A stretch of DNA of 64,000 nucleotides from Deltaproteobacteria bacterium (GCA_030018495.1 JASEFS010000007.1:62001-126000), one strand, 5' to 3'. Shown: positions 35,224 through 43,201, counted from the stretch's first letter. Notes: a model not told the origin generated them from the sequence alone. A program made the numbers and translations.

Positions 35224-36213
35224 ATGCAAAAGCCGGTCAAAGATTATTTCCAGGGCCTGGAGATAGGGCCAAGAGCAGACCATCAAAACATGAGCGTGTT
35301 TCCCTTCTTCTTTATGGCGGAGGCCGGTCTTCAATACCTCCCCCTTGATGCCGCCCTGGCCAGTGGGGTTATCGAGGTTGCCGAGGTGAGCGAGGGCGGC
35401 GACGTCCCTAATCTTAAAGTCACTAACAAAGGTGAGATTCCCATCCTGATCCTGGCGGGCGAAGAACTGGTGGGAGCCAAGCAAAACCGGATCGTCAACG
35501 CCACCTTCCTGATTGCCGGGAAGGCCCGTTTCAATATTCCGGTATCCTGCGTGGAGCAAGGCCGTTGGAGCTATCAGAGCAAACATTTCATGAGTGAAAG
35601 GCGGATGTCCTCGCCGCAGCTCCGTTCCAGGGTCGAGTTAGACCTGGCGTGCTCAATAAGGGAAGGTCGCGGCTTCCGGGCCAATCAATCGGGGGTTTGG
35701 GACGAGATCGGCACCAAGTCTGCCCGGATGTCGGTCCATTCTCCCACTGGCGCCATGTCCGACATCTATGAATCTTATGAGGACCAACTCAGGCAATATA
35801 CCGAAAGCTTCAGCTTATCCCCGAACCAGAAAGGTTTCCTGGTGGCCATTAATGGCCGGATGGCGGGCATGGAAGCCTTTGGCTCCCAAGATTCCCTGGC
35901 CAATTACTTTACCAAGTTGATCCAGAGCTATGCCTTGGATGCCATTGATTTGCACAGACAAGGACAATCCTCCAAACACCCGGAGGATGGAATTGAGGCC
36001 TGGGTTGAGGAGATAAGGGAGTTACCCGTAATATCCAGCCCTTCTCTGAGCCTAGGAGAGGACCTCAGGGTTGAAAGTGAGAAGGTCATTGGCTCCGGCC
36101 TCATGCATGAAGGCACGGTGCTCTATCTTTCGGTTTTTTCGAAGAACGGCTCTAAAAACAAATCCGGAATGGCTCGCGCCAGCAGGAGGGGTTCCTTTAA
36201 CCGGGACTTTTAG
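35224..36213 (+). CDS. ARPP-1-like protein
   Basis: A 329-residue protein starting at ATG 35224, with an AGGAGG ribosome-binding site at 35214-35219; the frame is open to 35134 but without a site. It begins with YFQGLEIGPRADHQNMSVFP and contains GEIPILILAGEELVGAKQNR, then the conserved VSCVEQGRWSY segment. These mark the ARPP-1 family (named for genomic association with ARG and rhodanese-phosphatase proteins in proposed ADP-ribose/NAD-related pathways). Biochemical function is unknown. It is transcribed away from the WYL regulator and may belong to the same cargo. Confidence 0.7.
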   Translation: MQKPVKDYFQGLEIGPRADHQNMSVFPFFFMAEAGLQYLPLDAALASGVIEVAEVSEGGDVPNLKVTNKGEIPILILAGEELVGAKQNRIVNATFLIAGKARFNIPVSCVEQGRWSYQSKHFMSERRMSSPQLRSRVELDLACSIREGRGFRANQSGVWDEIGTKSARMSVHSPTGAMSDIYESYEDQLRQYTESFSLSPNQKGFLVAINGRMAGMEAFGSQDSLANYFTKLIQSYALDAIDLHRQGQSSKHPEDGIEAWVEEIRELPVISSPSLSLGEDLRVESEKVIGSGLMHEGTVLYLSVFSKNGSKNKSGMARASRRGSFNRDF

Positions 36214-36254
36214 CATCCAAAAATGATCACGGATGCAGGATTCAGGAGGAAACC

Positions 36255-37157
36255 ATGGCAAAAAATGGGCAATTGATGGAGGCGGCTATCCTGGGCAATG
36301 CGCCCGCATCAAAAAAGCCGGGTTGTATGAAGAACGTGCCAGGCAAGGGCCTGGTCTGGCTGGTTATTCTTAGCTTTTTCACTTCCACCATTATCTCTTG
36401 CGCCGGAGTTCACCCCCCGAAGCCAAAGGTTGTCTTGCCTGCCACCAGTTACCCGAATTCAACCACTGTGGCCGGGGTCTCAGTGGCAGCCGTGCTGTTT
36501 GATCCAAACCGGGATATTTATGCCAGCCCCAACGATGCCAGCCAGAAGCGCCCGGATTTTAACTGGTTTAAGGCCGGGGTCTGCCCTGCGCGGCTCATCC
36601 TGGAAAACGGTTCCAATAATCCCATCATGATTGACCCCACGCAGATAACCTGCACCGATTCGGCCGGAGTGACCTATAAGCCCTATGACGCTCGCGAGGC
36701 GGGAGACGCCGTGGTTTCCTCGGAGGCGTTCAACTCTTACGTACGTGGGGCCATTGCAGGGGCGATCCTGGGTGCGGCCATCGGAGCCGGGTTAGGAGCG
36801 GCCATCGGCGGTGTGGCCGGCGGGGGCCGGTGGGCGGCCCGGGGTGCGGCGATAGGCGCGGCCAGTGGAGGAACCCAGGGGCTGGTCTTGGGGTCCGTGG
36901 CTAACCGGCAAGCCATGGAGATGAGAGTGAGGACCGTGCTGATGGCCAATCACCTTCAGCCCAAGGTCCTATCCAAAGAGATGACCCATGAAGGACTGGT
37001 CTACTTCCCGGCCAAGGACATCAAGTCAATCCGGCTTTTACTCGCTTCCGAGGGAGGCCAGGACGTCCTTAAACTCGATATTCCAGTGGTTATGGCTCCA
37101 CAAGAAAAGGTCGTCCGGGAAGAGGAAAAGTTGCAGGAGAGTGTGCCTGCGCAATAA
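36255..37157 (+). CDS. Glycine-zipper lipoprotein-like membrane protein
   Basis: A 300-residue protein with a strong AGGAGG site 7 bases before ATG 36255; a later ATG at 36327 would give a more typical signal peptide. The hydrophobic segment GLVWLVILSFFTSTIIS is followed by Cys-Ala-Gly, a plausible lipobox, so the mature protein would be lipid-anchored. Residues about 160-200 are a glycine zipper with repeated GAAIGAGLGAAIGG-type steps, which can insert into membranes. The N- and C-terminal domains are soluble beta-rich parts. It follows the ARPP-1-like gene by 41 bases and may be co-transcribed. Confidence 0.75.
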   Translation: MAKNGQLMEAAILGNAPASKKPGCMKNVPGKGLVWLVILSFFTSTIISCAGVHPPKPKVVLPATSYPNSTTVAGVSVAAVLFDPNRDIYASPNDASQKRPDFNWFKAGVCPARLILENGSNNPIMIDPTQITCTDSAGVTYKPYDAREAGDAVVSSEAFNSYVRGAIAGAILGAAIGAGLGAAIGGVAGGGRWAARGAAIGAASGGTQGLVLGSVANRQAMEMRVRTVLMANHLQPKVLSKEMTHEGLVYFPAKDIKSIRLLLASEGGQDVLKLDIPVVMAPQEKVVREEEKLQESVPAQ

Positions 37158-37188
37158 ACGCTGAATAAGCTTAGAATAATAACTTGCT

Positions 37189-37428
37189 TGATTAGAGTTC
37201 GCTGAATGGCAACTCGGTTACTCCAGGTGTTAGGGGCAGGAGTACTTCGCCAGGGTGAATGACGTAGTCGGGGGAGGCACGGTCCTGTAAGTCCTTTTGG
37301 AAACTGTGAGGTTGCGGGTCATGGCGGTCGGGGCGTATCGGAGAGTTTAACCTCCAAAGGGATAGCCGTCCGCCATCGTCCACCACAATATCCACCTCGG
37401 CTCCGGCTGCAGTGTGACAAAGGTACAC
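37189..37428 (-). pseudogene. Remnant of a DUF4143-family AAA ATPase (C-terminus only)
   Basis: A minus-strand frame of about 78 codons reads YLCHTAAGAEVDIVVDDGGR, then a degenerate middle, then DYVIHPGEVLLPLTPGVTEL P. This is the C-terminal signature of the AAA_14/DUF4143 family (normally about 400 residues). The ATPase part is missing and no good start exists, so it is a decayed fragment. It marks past turnover of genes in this part of the island. Confidence 0.7.
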
Positions 37429-37601
37429 TGAGCATGATCGTCATGGTAGCCGTGCAGGTATACCATATGAATGTAAAACTTCATGGAATCAGCGAACTTT
37501 TTCTTATAAAATAATCCTAACATTTGGGATGTCGGTTGCCAGCTTCTAAACAGAAAAAGATAAAGGCTTAGGCATAGTTTCAGAGCCATAATGAACTCAA
37601 G

Positions 37602-38270
37602 ATGATGATGGAGCATAACAATAAAATGTACGGTAGCCAGTATTGGTTGCGGATAGCGGTAAATGAGGCACGGGAAATTTTCAACCAAAAGGTCATAGAA
37701 GCCGTATCACTCGACGTTGGCGAGCAGATAGAATGGATTTCTCCTTTGGCGATGGCTTATACTGAATATCAGGACCAACAGTTTGTCGAAAAACTTCGCA
37801 TAAATCTAAAAATTCCCCTAAAGGACTTTTGGCCAAAAGGCGGCCCTGTGTGGGATGCCCTCGCGCGAACCTCCAATCCCGAAGGCAAAGTGTTCCTTAT
37901 TGAAGCAAAGGCACACATTCCAGAGATAAATTCGTCCGTATCAGGTGCCTCTCCAAGGTCTCTCCAGCGCATCGCTAAGAGCCTGAATGAGACAAAAGCT
38001 TTTCTCGACGCGAATCCCATCGTCGATTGGACTCGGACATTCTACCAGTACACGAACCGGATAGCCCATCTCTATTTCTTGCGCAAACTCAATAATATCT
38101 ACTTTATCAATGATACTCGGATGGGTGGACCTTCAACTATTGAAGAATGGAAAGGTGCCTTGGCTTTGCTCAAGACCCACTTAGGTATCACTCGCACCAA
38201 GCTGACGCCGTTCATGAAGGATCTCTTTATTGATGTTGACGATCTAAGGCAATTTTTGCGCAAGCTCTAA
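37602..38270 (+). CDS. PD-(D/E)XK nuclease-like protein
   Basis: A 222-residue protein of low GC content. The stretch GGPVWDALARTSNPEGKVFL IEAKAH near residues 78-105 has the form of a restriction-endonuclease-like core (Asp, then Glu-x-Lys 17 residues later, with a hydrophobic strand before it). The rest is helical (SPRSLQRIAKSLNETKAFLD). The start is one of three ATGs in a row with no clear ribosome-binding site. It lies 63 bases before a DNA glycosylase-like gene on the same strand, suggesting a two-gene DNA-targeting module. Nuclease function is inferred. Confidence 0.6.
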   Translation: MMMEHNNKMYGSQYWLRIAVNEAREIFNQKVIEAVSLDVGEQIEWISPLAMAYTEYQDQQFVEKLRINLKIPLKDFWPKGGPVWDALARTSNPEGKVFLIEAKAHIPEINSSVSGASPRSLQRIAKSLNETKAFLDANPIVDWTRTFYQYTNRIAHLYFLRKLNNIYFINDTRMGGPSTIEEWKGALALLKTHLGITRTKLTPFMKDLFIDVDDLRQFLRKL

Positions 38271-38333
38271 TAGTCAGCTACTTTCAGACACATTTGAGAT
38301 GGAAAGTTACCTCCCTAAAAAGGGAGGCCTCGC

Positions 38334-39050
38334 ATGGACAAGATGGCAGCCCGGAATCGACTCGCTGCGGTTATTCGCGAACTAGCCACAGAGAAGCGAG
38401 TTGAACTCGAACGACTTAAGAAGGAGTACAGCGGGCTTTCCCGCCCTGACTTTGTATGGCATTATCTCTTGCAAAGTTTCTCAACAATGGGGAGGGCCTC
38501 CGGTTGGCATGGGCTTATTGCTAACAAGAAAAACTACCAGCAGATAACCTACCATGCCCTCGCCACCCTGACTCCGGAAGGTCGCAGAACGCAAATCCGG
38601 GAAGTGTGTAGGGCAGCCAAGGTTCGTATGCCTGATAAGAAAGCGGATTACATCCTGCTCTGTTTTGATTATGTCAGGCAGCTTGGCGGCCCTGAAGCCG
38701 CAAAGGCTAAGCTGCTCGCCCAACCGGGGCGTGAGGCAAAGATCCGCTTCCTCCAAACTTTTCCTGGCATTGGGCCCAAGTATGCCAGAAACATCATGAT
38801 GGACGTCTATCATGAGGAATTTCGGAATAGCATAGCCCTGGATATTCGAATTAAGGCCATCTCAGAGGCGCTCGGTCTATCGTTTTCGTCTTATGCTGAA
38901 CACGAGTCATTCTACCTTAACGTAGCTCGCGATGCGGGGATCAATGGGTGGGAGCTGGACCGCTTACTATTCAATTTTCGTGATGAAGTCGAGGCGAGGC
39001 TTGGGGTCAAAGGAGAAATTGGCACCCGAAACAAGCAATGCTCACGATGA
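38334..39050 (+). CDS. HhH-GPD DNA glycosylase-like protein
   Basis: A 238-residue protein with a GGGAGG ribosome-binding site. Near residues 142-180 it has the helix-hairpin-helix FPGIGPKYARNIMMD followed by SIALDIRIKAI. Aligned to endonuclease III (LPGVGRKTA ... VDTH), the Lys of GPKYA takes the place of the catalytic Lys, and the Asp of LDIR that of the catalytic Asp, so both active-site residues are present. No 4Fe-4S cysteine loop is visible. It could remove modified or mismatched bases. It is the last complete gene before the attachment-site remnant. Confidence 0.72.
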   Translation: MDKMAARNRLAAVIRELATEKRVELERLKKEYSGLSRPDFVWHYLLQSFSTMGRASGWHGLIANKKNYQQITYHALATLTPEGRRTQIREVCRAAKVRMPDKKADYILLCFDYVRQLGGPEAAKAKLLAQPGREAKIRFLQTFPGIGPKYARNIMMDVYHEEFRNSIALDIRIKAISEALGLSFSSYAEHESFYLNVARDAGINGWELDRLLFNFRDEVEARLGVKGEIGTRNKQCSR

Positions 39051-39163
39051 CCCAAACCATAGGGTTAAGAATGCGAGTTGAGATTGGGAACCTGACACCT
39101 TGGACACGATTTATCCCTGCCTCTAAGGGGGTCAAGAAAAGAGGCTGGGAAGACCCCCGGGAG

Positions 39164-39187
39164 GGCGAGTAGGTTGGCGAGTAGGTT
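39164..39187 (+). repeat. Tandem 12-bp repeat (GGCGAGTAGGTT x2)
   Basis: Two exact head-to-tail copies of GGCGAGTAGGTT. A related pair occurs at 39320-39343. The shared core is GAGTAGG(T/A)T. Both lie within 270 bases left of the tRNA fragment at 39433, inside the element, where integrase arm-binding sites are expected. Confidence 0.7.
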
Positions 39188-39319
39188 GGGTTCAAACAGG
39201 GGTCACGGGGTGAACCTCCATTTTCTGAAAGGCCAGTAAATCAAGGGTTTCAGAGGATCAGCAATTTTGATTGAGGCCCTTCACTCCGGCAACCGGGTGA
39301 AATAAAAGCCCCCCAAATC

Positions 39320-39343
39320 ACTGAGTAGGTTACTGAGTAGGAT
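39320..39343 (+). repeat. Tandem 12-bp repeat (ACTGAGTAGGTT / ACTGAGTAGGAT)
   Basis: Two head-to-tail copies that differ at one base and share the GAGTAGG core with the pair at 39164-39187. Candidate arm-type binding sites of the element's integrase, inferred from position next to the attachment site. Confidence 0.65.
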
Positions 39344-39432
39344 ATAGCATTTATCCCCCTTTTTCCAGATTTATCCGAGACTGGGGCCCCACGGAAACAC
39401 TGATATTTACTGGGATATGGTTAAGTATTGTA

Positions 39433-39479
39433 GCTTCGCATGCAGGAGGTCAGGGGTTCAAATCCCCTCATCTCCACCA
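39433..39479 (+). tRNA. 3' half of a tRNA-Ala(CGC) gene: right attachment site (attR)
   Basis: The sequence runs from inside the anticodon arm to CCA: GC, loop TTCGCAT (anticodon CGC, U33 before it, A37 after), GCAGG, variable loop AGGTC, T-arm AGGGG-TTCAAAT-CCCCT, acceptor strand CATCTCC, discriminator A and CCA. A full tRNA-Ala would need CCTGC before the loop and a GGAGATG- or GGGGATG-type acceptor start upstream; neither is present. This is therefore the displaced 3' part of a tRNA gene, the usual right-hand junction left by a tyrosine integrase. The intact gene should lie at the other end of the element, outside the window. Confidence 0.85.
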
Positions 39480-39498
39480 ATAATAAGCAAAGTATTAC

Positions 39499-39533
39499 AA
39501 GGGTTGGCAACCCGGGGGGTGTCAGCCCTTTTT
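39499..39533 (+). terminator. Rho-independent terminator of the tRNA-Ala gene
   Basis: An 11-pair stem (AAGGGTTGGCA with TGTCAGCCCTT, two G-U pairs) around a 10-base loop, followed by a run of T. It lies 20 bases after the CCA end of the tRNA fragment, as expected for the original terminator left behind at the right junction. Confidence 0.7.
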
Positions 39534-39881
39534 GATTTTGAAGCCAAATTTGGGGTGGCATGCGGTTTTGCGTCAATTCCCATGTCATTTAGCGCTGCCT
39601 GAGCTTCTCTAAAGCGAACATTCACATGGTCGCCGCTTTCAGGGCTGCGCCCCACTCGATTCCCCCCTGGACCTCTTTGAGCTTCACGCCAGCCATTCCT
39701 AGCTTTTCCATAGGAAAACTTGCCTACGCTGCTTGAAACTTCCCATTGGAGTGCTTAGAAAATATCACATGAGTACTTGCAGGAGCTCCATGCTTGAAAT
39801 GTAGTTTCTGGCGGCTACCGCCTCTTGTGACTTTTTTGGCGCTGGCCGGAGGCGAGACCAAACTTTAGGAGAAATTTGATC
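39534..39881. other. Non-coding upstream region of the SQR operon
   Basis: About 350 bases without a supported gene. A TTGAAA at 39733-39738 with TAGAAA 17 bases downstream (39756-39761) is a possible promoter for the SQR operon, with weak -10. A minus-strand stretch at about 39600-39715 reads as a broken short frame starting with MEKLGMAGVKLKEVQGG, possibly a gene remnant of unknown kind. Confidence 0.4.
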
Positions 39882-41156
39882 ATGAAAAAGCTGGTTATTT
39901 TAGGTTCAGGTACCGGTGGCACCATCATGGCCACCAAGATGCGGCAGAAGCTGCCCGAATCCCAGTGGGAGATCACCATTATCGATCAGGACTGGCAGCA
40001 CCACTACCAGCCTGGATGGATCTTCATTCCGTTCGGCATTTACACCAAAGAGGACTGCGTCAAGCCCAAGGCCAAGTTTATCCCCCCGGGGGTCAACTTC
40101 GTTCTGGATGAAATCATCGAGGTCGACCCCCACCAGAAGCAGGTCAAGACCAAGCGGGACACTTACGCCTACGACTGGCTCATCATCGCCACCGGCTGCC
40201 GCATCATGCCCGCGGAAGTGGAAGGCATGATGGAAGGCTGGGGCAAGAACATTTTCAATTTCTACACCCTGGAAGGCGCCATGGCCCTGTATGAGCAGAT
40301 GAAGTACTTTAAAAAGGGCCGGGTAGTGGTGAACATCGCGGAGCTTCCGTTCAAATGCCCGGTGGCGCCCCTGGAATTCGCGTTTATGGCCGACTGGTTT
40401 TTCTCAAAAAACAGGGTGCGCGACGACATCGAAATAGAGCTGACCACGCCGCTGGGCGCAGCCTTTACCAAGCCGGTGGCCGCACAGGTGCTGGGCAACA
40501 TCTGCGCAGAGAAAAACGTCAAGGTCACCCCCAACTTTCAGATTTCCGAGGTGGACGCCGGCAAAAAAGTGATCAAGTCGTTCGGCGGCGAGGAGGTGCC
40601 CTATGACCTGTTGGTGTCCATACCCCCCAACTTCGGGGCCCAATGCCTCATTGACAGCGGCATGGGCGACCCCATGGGCTACATGGACACGGACCACAAC
40701 ACCCTGAGGGCCAAAAACTTCGATGCCATCTACGTCATCGGCGACGCCACCAATGTGCCCACCTCCAAGGCCGGGGCCGTGGCCCATTATGAAGCCGACA
40801 CAATTACCGAGAACCTCATCCGGGAAATCGACGGACAGCCGCCCCTGCCGTCTTATGACGGCCACGCCACCTGACTGGTGGTGACGGGTTACGAGAAGGG
40901 GTCCCTTCTCGATTTCAACTACAAAATTGAGCCGCTGCCCGGCAAATTCCCCTTTCCGGGCCTGGGTCCTTTCGACCTGTTGAAGGTGAGTTTCAGCAAT
41001 TATGTGGCCAAGATGATGTTCCGCTGGGTGTATTTTAATTTGATGCTCAAGGGCAGTCACCTGCCCCTGGAGTCTGAGTTCATCCTGGCCGGCAAGGAAC
41101 GGGGCATTCTGTCCCCTGACATTGAAATGCCCCTGCGCATGAGGAGGCGGAAATGA
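39882..41156 (+). CDS. sqr: Sulfide:quinone oxidoreductase, predicted selenoprotein (UGA at 40872)
   Basis: Starts at ATG 39882 behind AGGAG. The frame encodes an FAD-dependent SQR: dinucleotide fold KLVILGSGTGGTIMATKM, the PFKCPVAPLE motif with redox Cys159, DLLVSIPPNFGAQ, and IYVIGDATNVPTSKAGAVAH (second FAD motif). It then meets a single in-frame TGA at 40872-40874 (codon 331) and continues with no other stop for 93 codons: LVVTGYEKGSLLDFNYKIEP, LPGKFPFPG and FRWVYFNLM, the normal SQR C-terminus. The TGA takes the place of the C-terminal redox cysteine (the one in AVCFADMG of the Acidithiobacillus enzyme). With the SECIS-like hairpin behind it, selenocysteine is the best reading: 424 residues, normal SQR length. 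The alternative is a nonsense mutation. SQR oxidises sulfide and passes electrons to quinone at the membrane. Confidence 0.8.
40892..40911 (+). promoter_or_regulatory. Candidate bacterial SECIS element
   Basis: CGAGAAGG (40892-40899) and CCTTCTCG (40904-40911) form a perfect 8-pair stem with the loop GGTC. The loop lies 25 bases after the in-frame TGA, within the range accepted for bacterial SECIS elements. The same GGUC occurs in the apical loop of the E. coli fdhF SECIS, where G and U contact SelB. The bulged U of fdhF is not evident here. Confidence 0.65.
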
Positions 41157-41869
41157 GCCCGGAAGAACAACTTCTGGAACGGCTGGCCCGAATCGAAGCA
41201 AAGCTGGATGGGCTGGACCGCCTGGAGAAGCAGATGCAAGTCTTCGCCGGTACTTGGGAGAACTTCCATGATCTCAGCCGGGACGTCTCCCTGCTCATGG
41301 AACCTGCGGTCCAGCACCTAACCGATGAACTGGTGGAAGTGGAAACGGGCTTCCAACTGGAGGATGTCCTCACTCTGTTGAGAAACCTCCTGCCCCGTCT
41401 GCGCTATATCTCTTACAGCCTGGAGCAGTTGGAGAACCTCATCGACTGGTGGCACGATATGGAGCCGGTACTGAAGATCGCGGTGCCGCATTTCATCGAC
41501 TACCTGGACAGTTTAGAGCAGAAGGGCATTTTTCGCATCAACCGGGCCATGATCGACATGTACGCCAAGATAGCCGAGCACTACACCCCGGAGGACATCG
41601 CCGCCATCGGCGACGGCTTTGTGCGCATGCACGGCATCATCAAGAAGTTTTCCGAGCCGGAATTCATCCGGTTCGTCGAAAAATTCATGGACATCCCCAC
41701 CCAGATGAAACTGGAAGAGGCTAAACCCACCGGACCCATGGGCCTCATGTTCCGCCTGATGGATGCCGAATGCCGCCAGGGTCTTGGCGTGGCCCTGGAA
41801 ATGACCAAGGCACTGGGGAAGCTGAAAAACGGGGATGGGCAACCGAGCGGTACTGAAAAGGAAAAATAG
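41153..41869 (+). CDS. DUF1641 protein, SQR partner
   Basis: A 238-residue, mostly helical protein whose ATG overlaps the SQR stop by 4 bases. It starts with a coiled-coil segment (LERLARIEAKLDGLDRLEKQ) and contains the DUF1641 core: LLRNLLPRLRYISYSLEQLE and PMGLMFRLMDAECRQGLGVA. DUF1641 proteins are regularly found beside SQR or formate/sulfur oxidoreductase genes; their role is not established but they may help dock the enzyme to partners or the membrane. The overlap shows that translation reaches the real SQR stop at 41156, which itself argues for readthrough of the internal TGA. Confidence 0.85.
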   Translation: MSPEEQLLERLARIEAKLDGLDRLEKQMQVFAGTWENFHDLSRDVSLLMEPAVQHLTDELVEVETGFQLEDVLTLLRNLLPRLRYISYSLEQLENLIDWWHDMEPVLKIAVPHFIDYLDSLEQKGIFRINRAMIDMYAKIAEHYTPEDIAAIGDGFVRMHGIIKKFSEPEFIRFVEKFMDIPTQMKLEEAKPTGPMGLMFRLMDAECRQGLGVALEMTKALGKLKNGDGQPSGTEKEK

Positions 41870-42254
41870 CAAGTTCGATAAAGCGGGAAAATATAATATG
41901 AAGGCCCGTTGATCCCAAGCAGCGGGACTGGAACCACTACTAGAAAAATCGGCCATCGGAGGGGCATGGTCATCGACATGCGGGCTGCCGCGATTGTCTG
42001 GCGGCCTGCCCCACACCGCCTGTATTATCGGATTCGGCGGATGGCATGCCGCCGACCCCCTCTTTGGTCTGCCAAAAAGTTGCTGAGCTTTAGCAGTCCA
42101 AGCTCGAGACCATGACTCCTTCCTTTTAGTTGCCGAGTTCTTCTGCCTCTCATGGAAAAAAACAAGTTACGCTTCGCCGATTTCGAAGCGTTGGGTTGTT
42201 ATTAATGCAGAGGGCAATTATCCGTATTTCAAGAAACAAAAAACAGACTTAATC
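41870..42254. other. Non-coding gap with one hairpin
   Basis: A 385-base gap between the DUF1641 gene and the secreted small-protein pair. CGCTTCG (42170-42176) and CGAAGCG (42184-42190) form a 7-pair hairpin followed by TTGGGTTGTTATT, a weak terminator candidate. No other feature is supported. Confidence 0.4.
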
Positions 42255-42689
42255 ATGAAAAGGGCCTGCTTGAATTTTGCCGTCGGACTTTTCCTCCTGG
42301 TGTTCGCCGCCTCCTCGGCCTGGGCCCAGCGCGGCGGGCGTATTCATTACAGCAACTTGTTCGACCCCCAAACCATGGACACCGTATCCGGCGAAGTGGT
42401 GCGGGTGGATTATGTCCTTGCAGGGAACGGCAGGCATTACTGCACCCAGGCCTTGCTTAAGACGCCGCGAGGAAATATCACCGCGGTTTTAGGGCCTAAG
42501 AGCTTTATGGAAGAGCAGGGCCTCACCATAGCCGCCAAAGACCGGGTGACGGTCACCGGCTCCCGGATTGTCATAATGAACCGGCCATTTATCCTGGTCA
42601 CCGAAATGACCGGCGATCGCACCATGAAACTCAGGGAAGCCGGCGGCCGTCCGGTATGGGCCGACGGCGACGACTGGCATGCACGCTAG
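42255..42689 (+). CDS. Secreted small OB-fold-like protein, copy 1
   Basis: A 144-residue protein with a classic signal peptide (KRACLNFAVGLFLLVFAASS AWA, cleavage likely after AWA). The mature part has repeated short beta strands (MDTVSGEVVRVDYVL, DRVTVTGSRIVIMNRPFILV) resembling the periplasmic OB-fold (YgiW/BOF-like) family. It shares the plan and many blocks with the next protein: LFDPQTMDTVSGEV versus LYNPATVETLGGEV, and EEQGLTIAAKDRVTVTGSRI versus EQQGMAFAAGDKLQVTGSRI. Function unknown; it probably acts in the periplasm. Confidence 0.75.
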   Translation: MKRACLNFAVGLFLLVFAASSAWAQRGGRIHYSNLFDPQTMDTVSGEVVRVDYVLAGNGRHYCTQALLKTPRGNITAVLGPKSFMEEQGLTIAAKDRVTVTGSRIVIMNRPFILVTEMTGDRTMKLREAGGRPVWADGDDWHAR

Positions 42690-42733
42690 GGCGTCAGAGC
42701 GCCAGAAATAAAAGCCGAGTAGGAGAGATTGCC

Positions 42734-43201
42734 ATGAAAAGAGCAATTGGGCTGGTGAGCGTTTGGGTCATCATGGGGTTGTTCCTAGTCACCTCGGCCA
42801 CGGCCCAGCCAGGCAGGGGCCGGAGTTGGGGCGGCTGGGGGCCGGGAGGGTCTTACGGCCGCTTGTACAACCCGGCCACAGTTGAAACCCTGGGCGGGGA
42901 GGTGATCAAGGTAGACCGCTATATGCCGGGCCGCGGCATGGGCTACGGGGTACACCTCAGCTTAAAGACCGCCGCTGAAACCATTGACGTGCACCTGGGG
43001 CCATCCTGGTATGTGGAGCAGCAAGGCATGGCTTTTGCCGCGGGAGACAAGCTGCAGGTCACCGGCTCCCGCATCACCTATCAGGGAAAGCCCGCCATCA
43101 TCGCGGCGGAAGTGAAAAAAGGTGATCAGGTTTTGAAACTCAGAGATGCCCAGGGCATCCCGGTCTGGTCCGGAGCCGGGGCTGGCCGACGGCGGCGTTA
43201 G
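42734..43201 (+). CDS. Secreted small OB-fold-like protein, copy 2
   Basis: A 155-residue paralogue of the preceding protein, 44 bases downstream. The start is ATG 42734, behind TAGGAGAG; the frame is open upstream over the end of the first copy but that start lacks a site. It has a signal peptide (GLVSVWVIMGLFLVTSATA) and a Gly/Trp-rich stretch after it (GRGRSWGGWGPGGSYGR) that the first copy lacks, then the shared beta domain with VKKGDQVLKLRDAQGIPVWS. A basic tail ends the protein. Tandem duplication with divergence. Confidence 0.75.
   Translation: MKRAIGLVSVWVIMGLFLVTSATAQPGRGRSWGGWGPGGSYGRLYNPATVETLGGEVIKVDRYMPGRGMGYGVHLSLKTAAETIDVHLGPSWYVEQQGMAFAAGDKLQVTGSRITYQGKPAIIAAEVKKGDQVLKLRDAQGIPVWSGAGAGRRRR

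Noticed and set aside
39421-39479. 3' end of tmRNA (ssrA)
   Set aside because: The CATCTCCACCA end fits tmRNA too, but the loop TTCGCAT with GC...GCAGG and the variable loop AGGTC fit tRNA-Ala(CGC) better; the tmRNA-specific GGAC before the T-arm is absent.
40878-41156. Separate 92-residue gene after the SQR stop
   Set aside because: Same frame as SQR, continuous homology to the SQR C-terminus, no ribosome-binding site; read as the part after selenocysteine.
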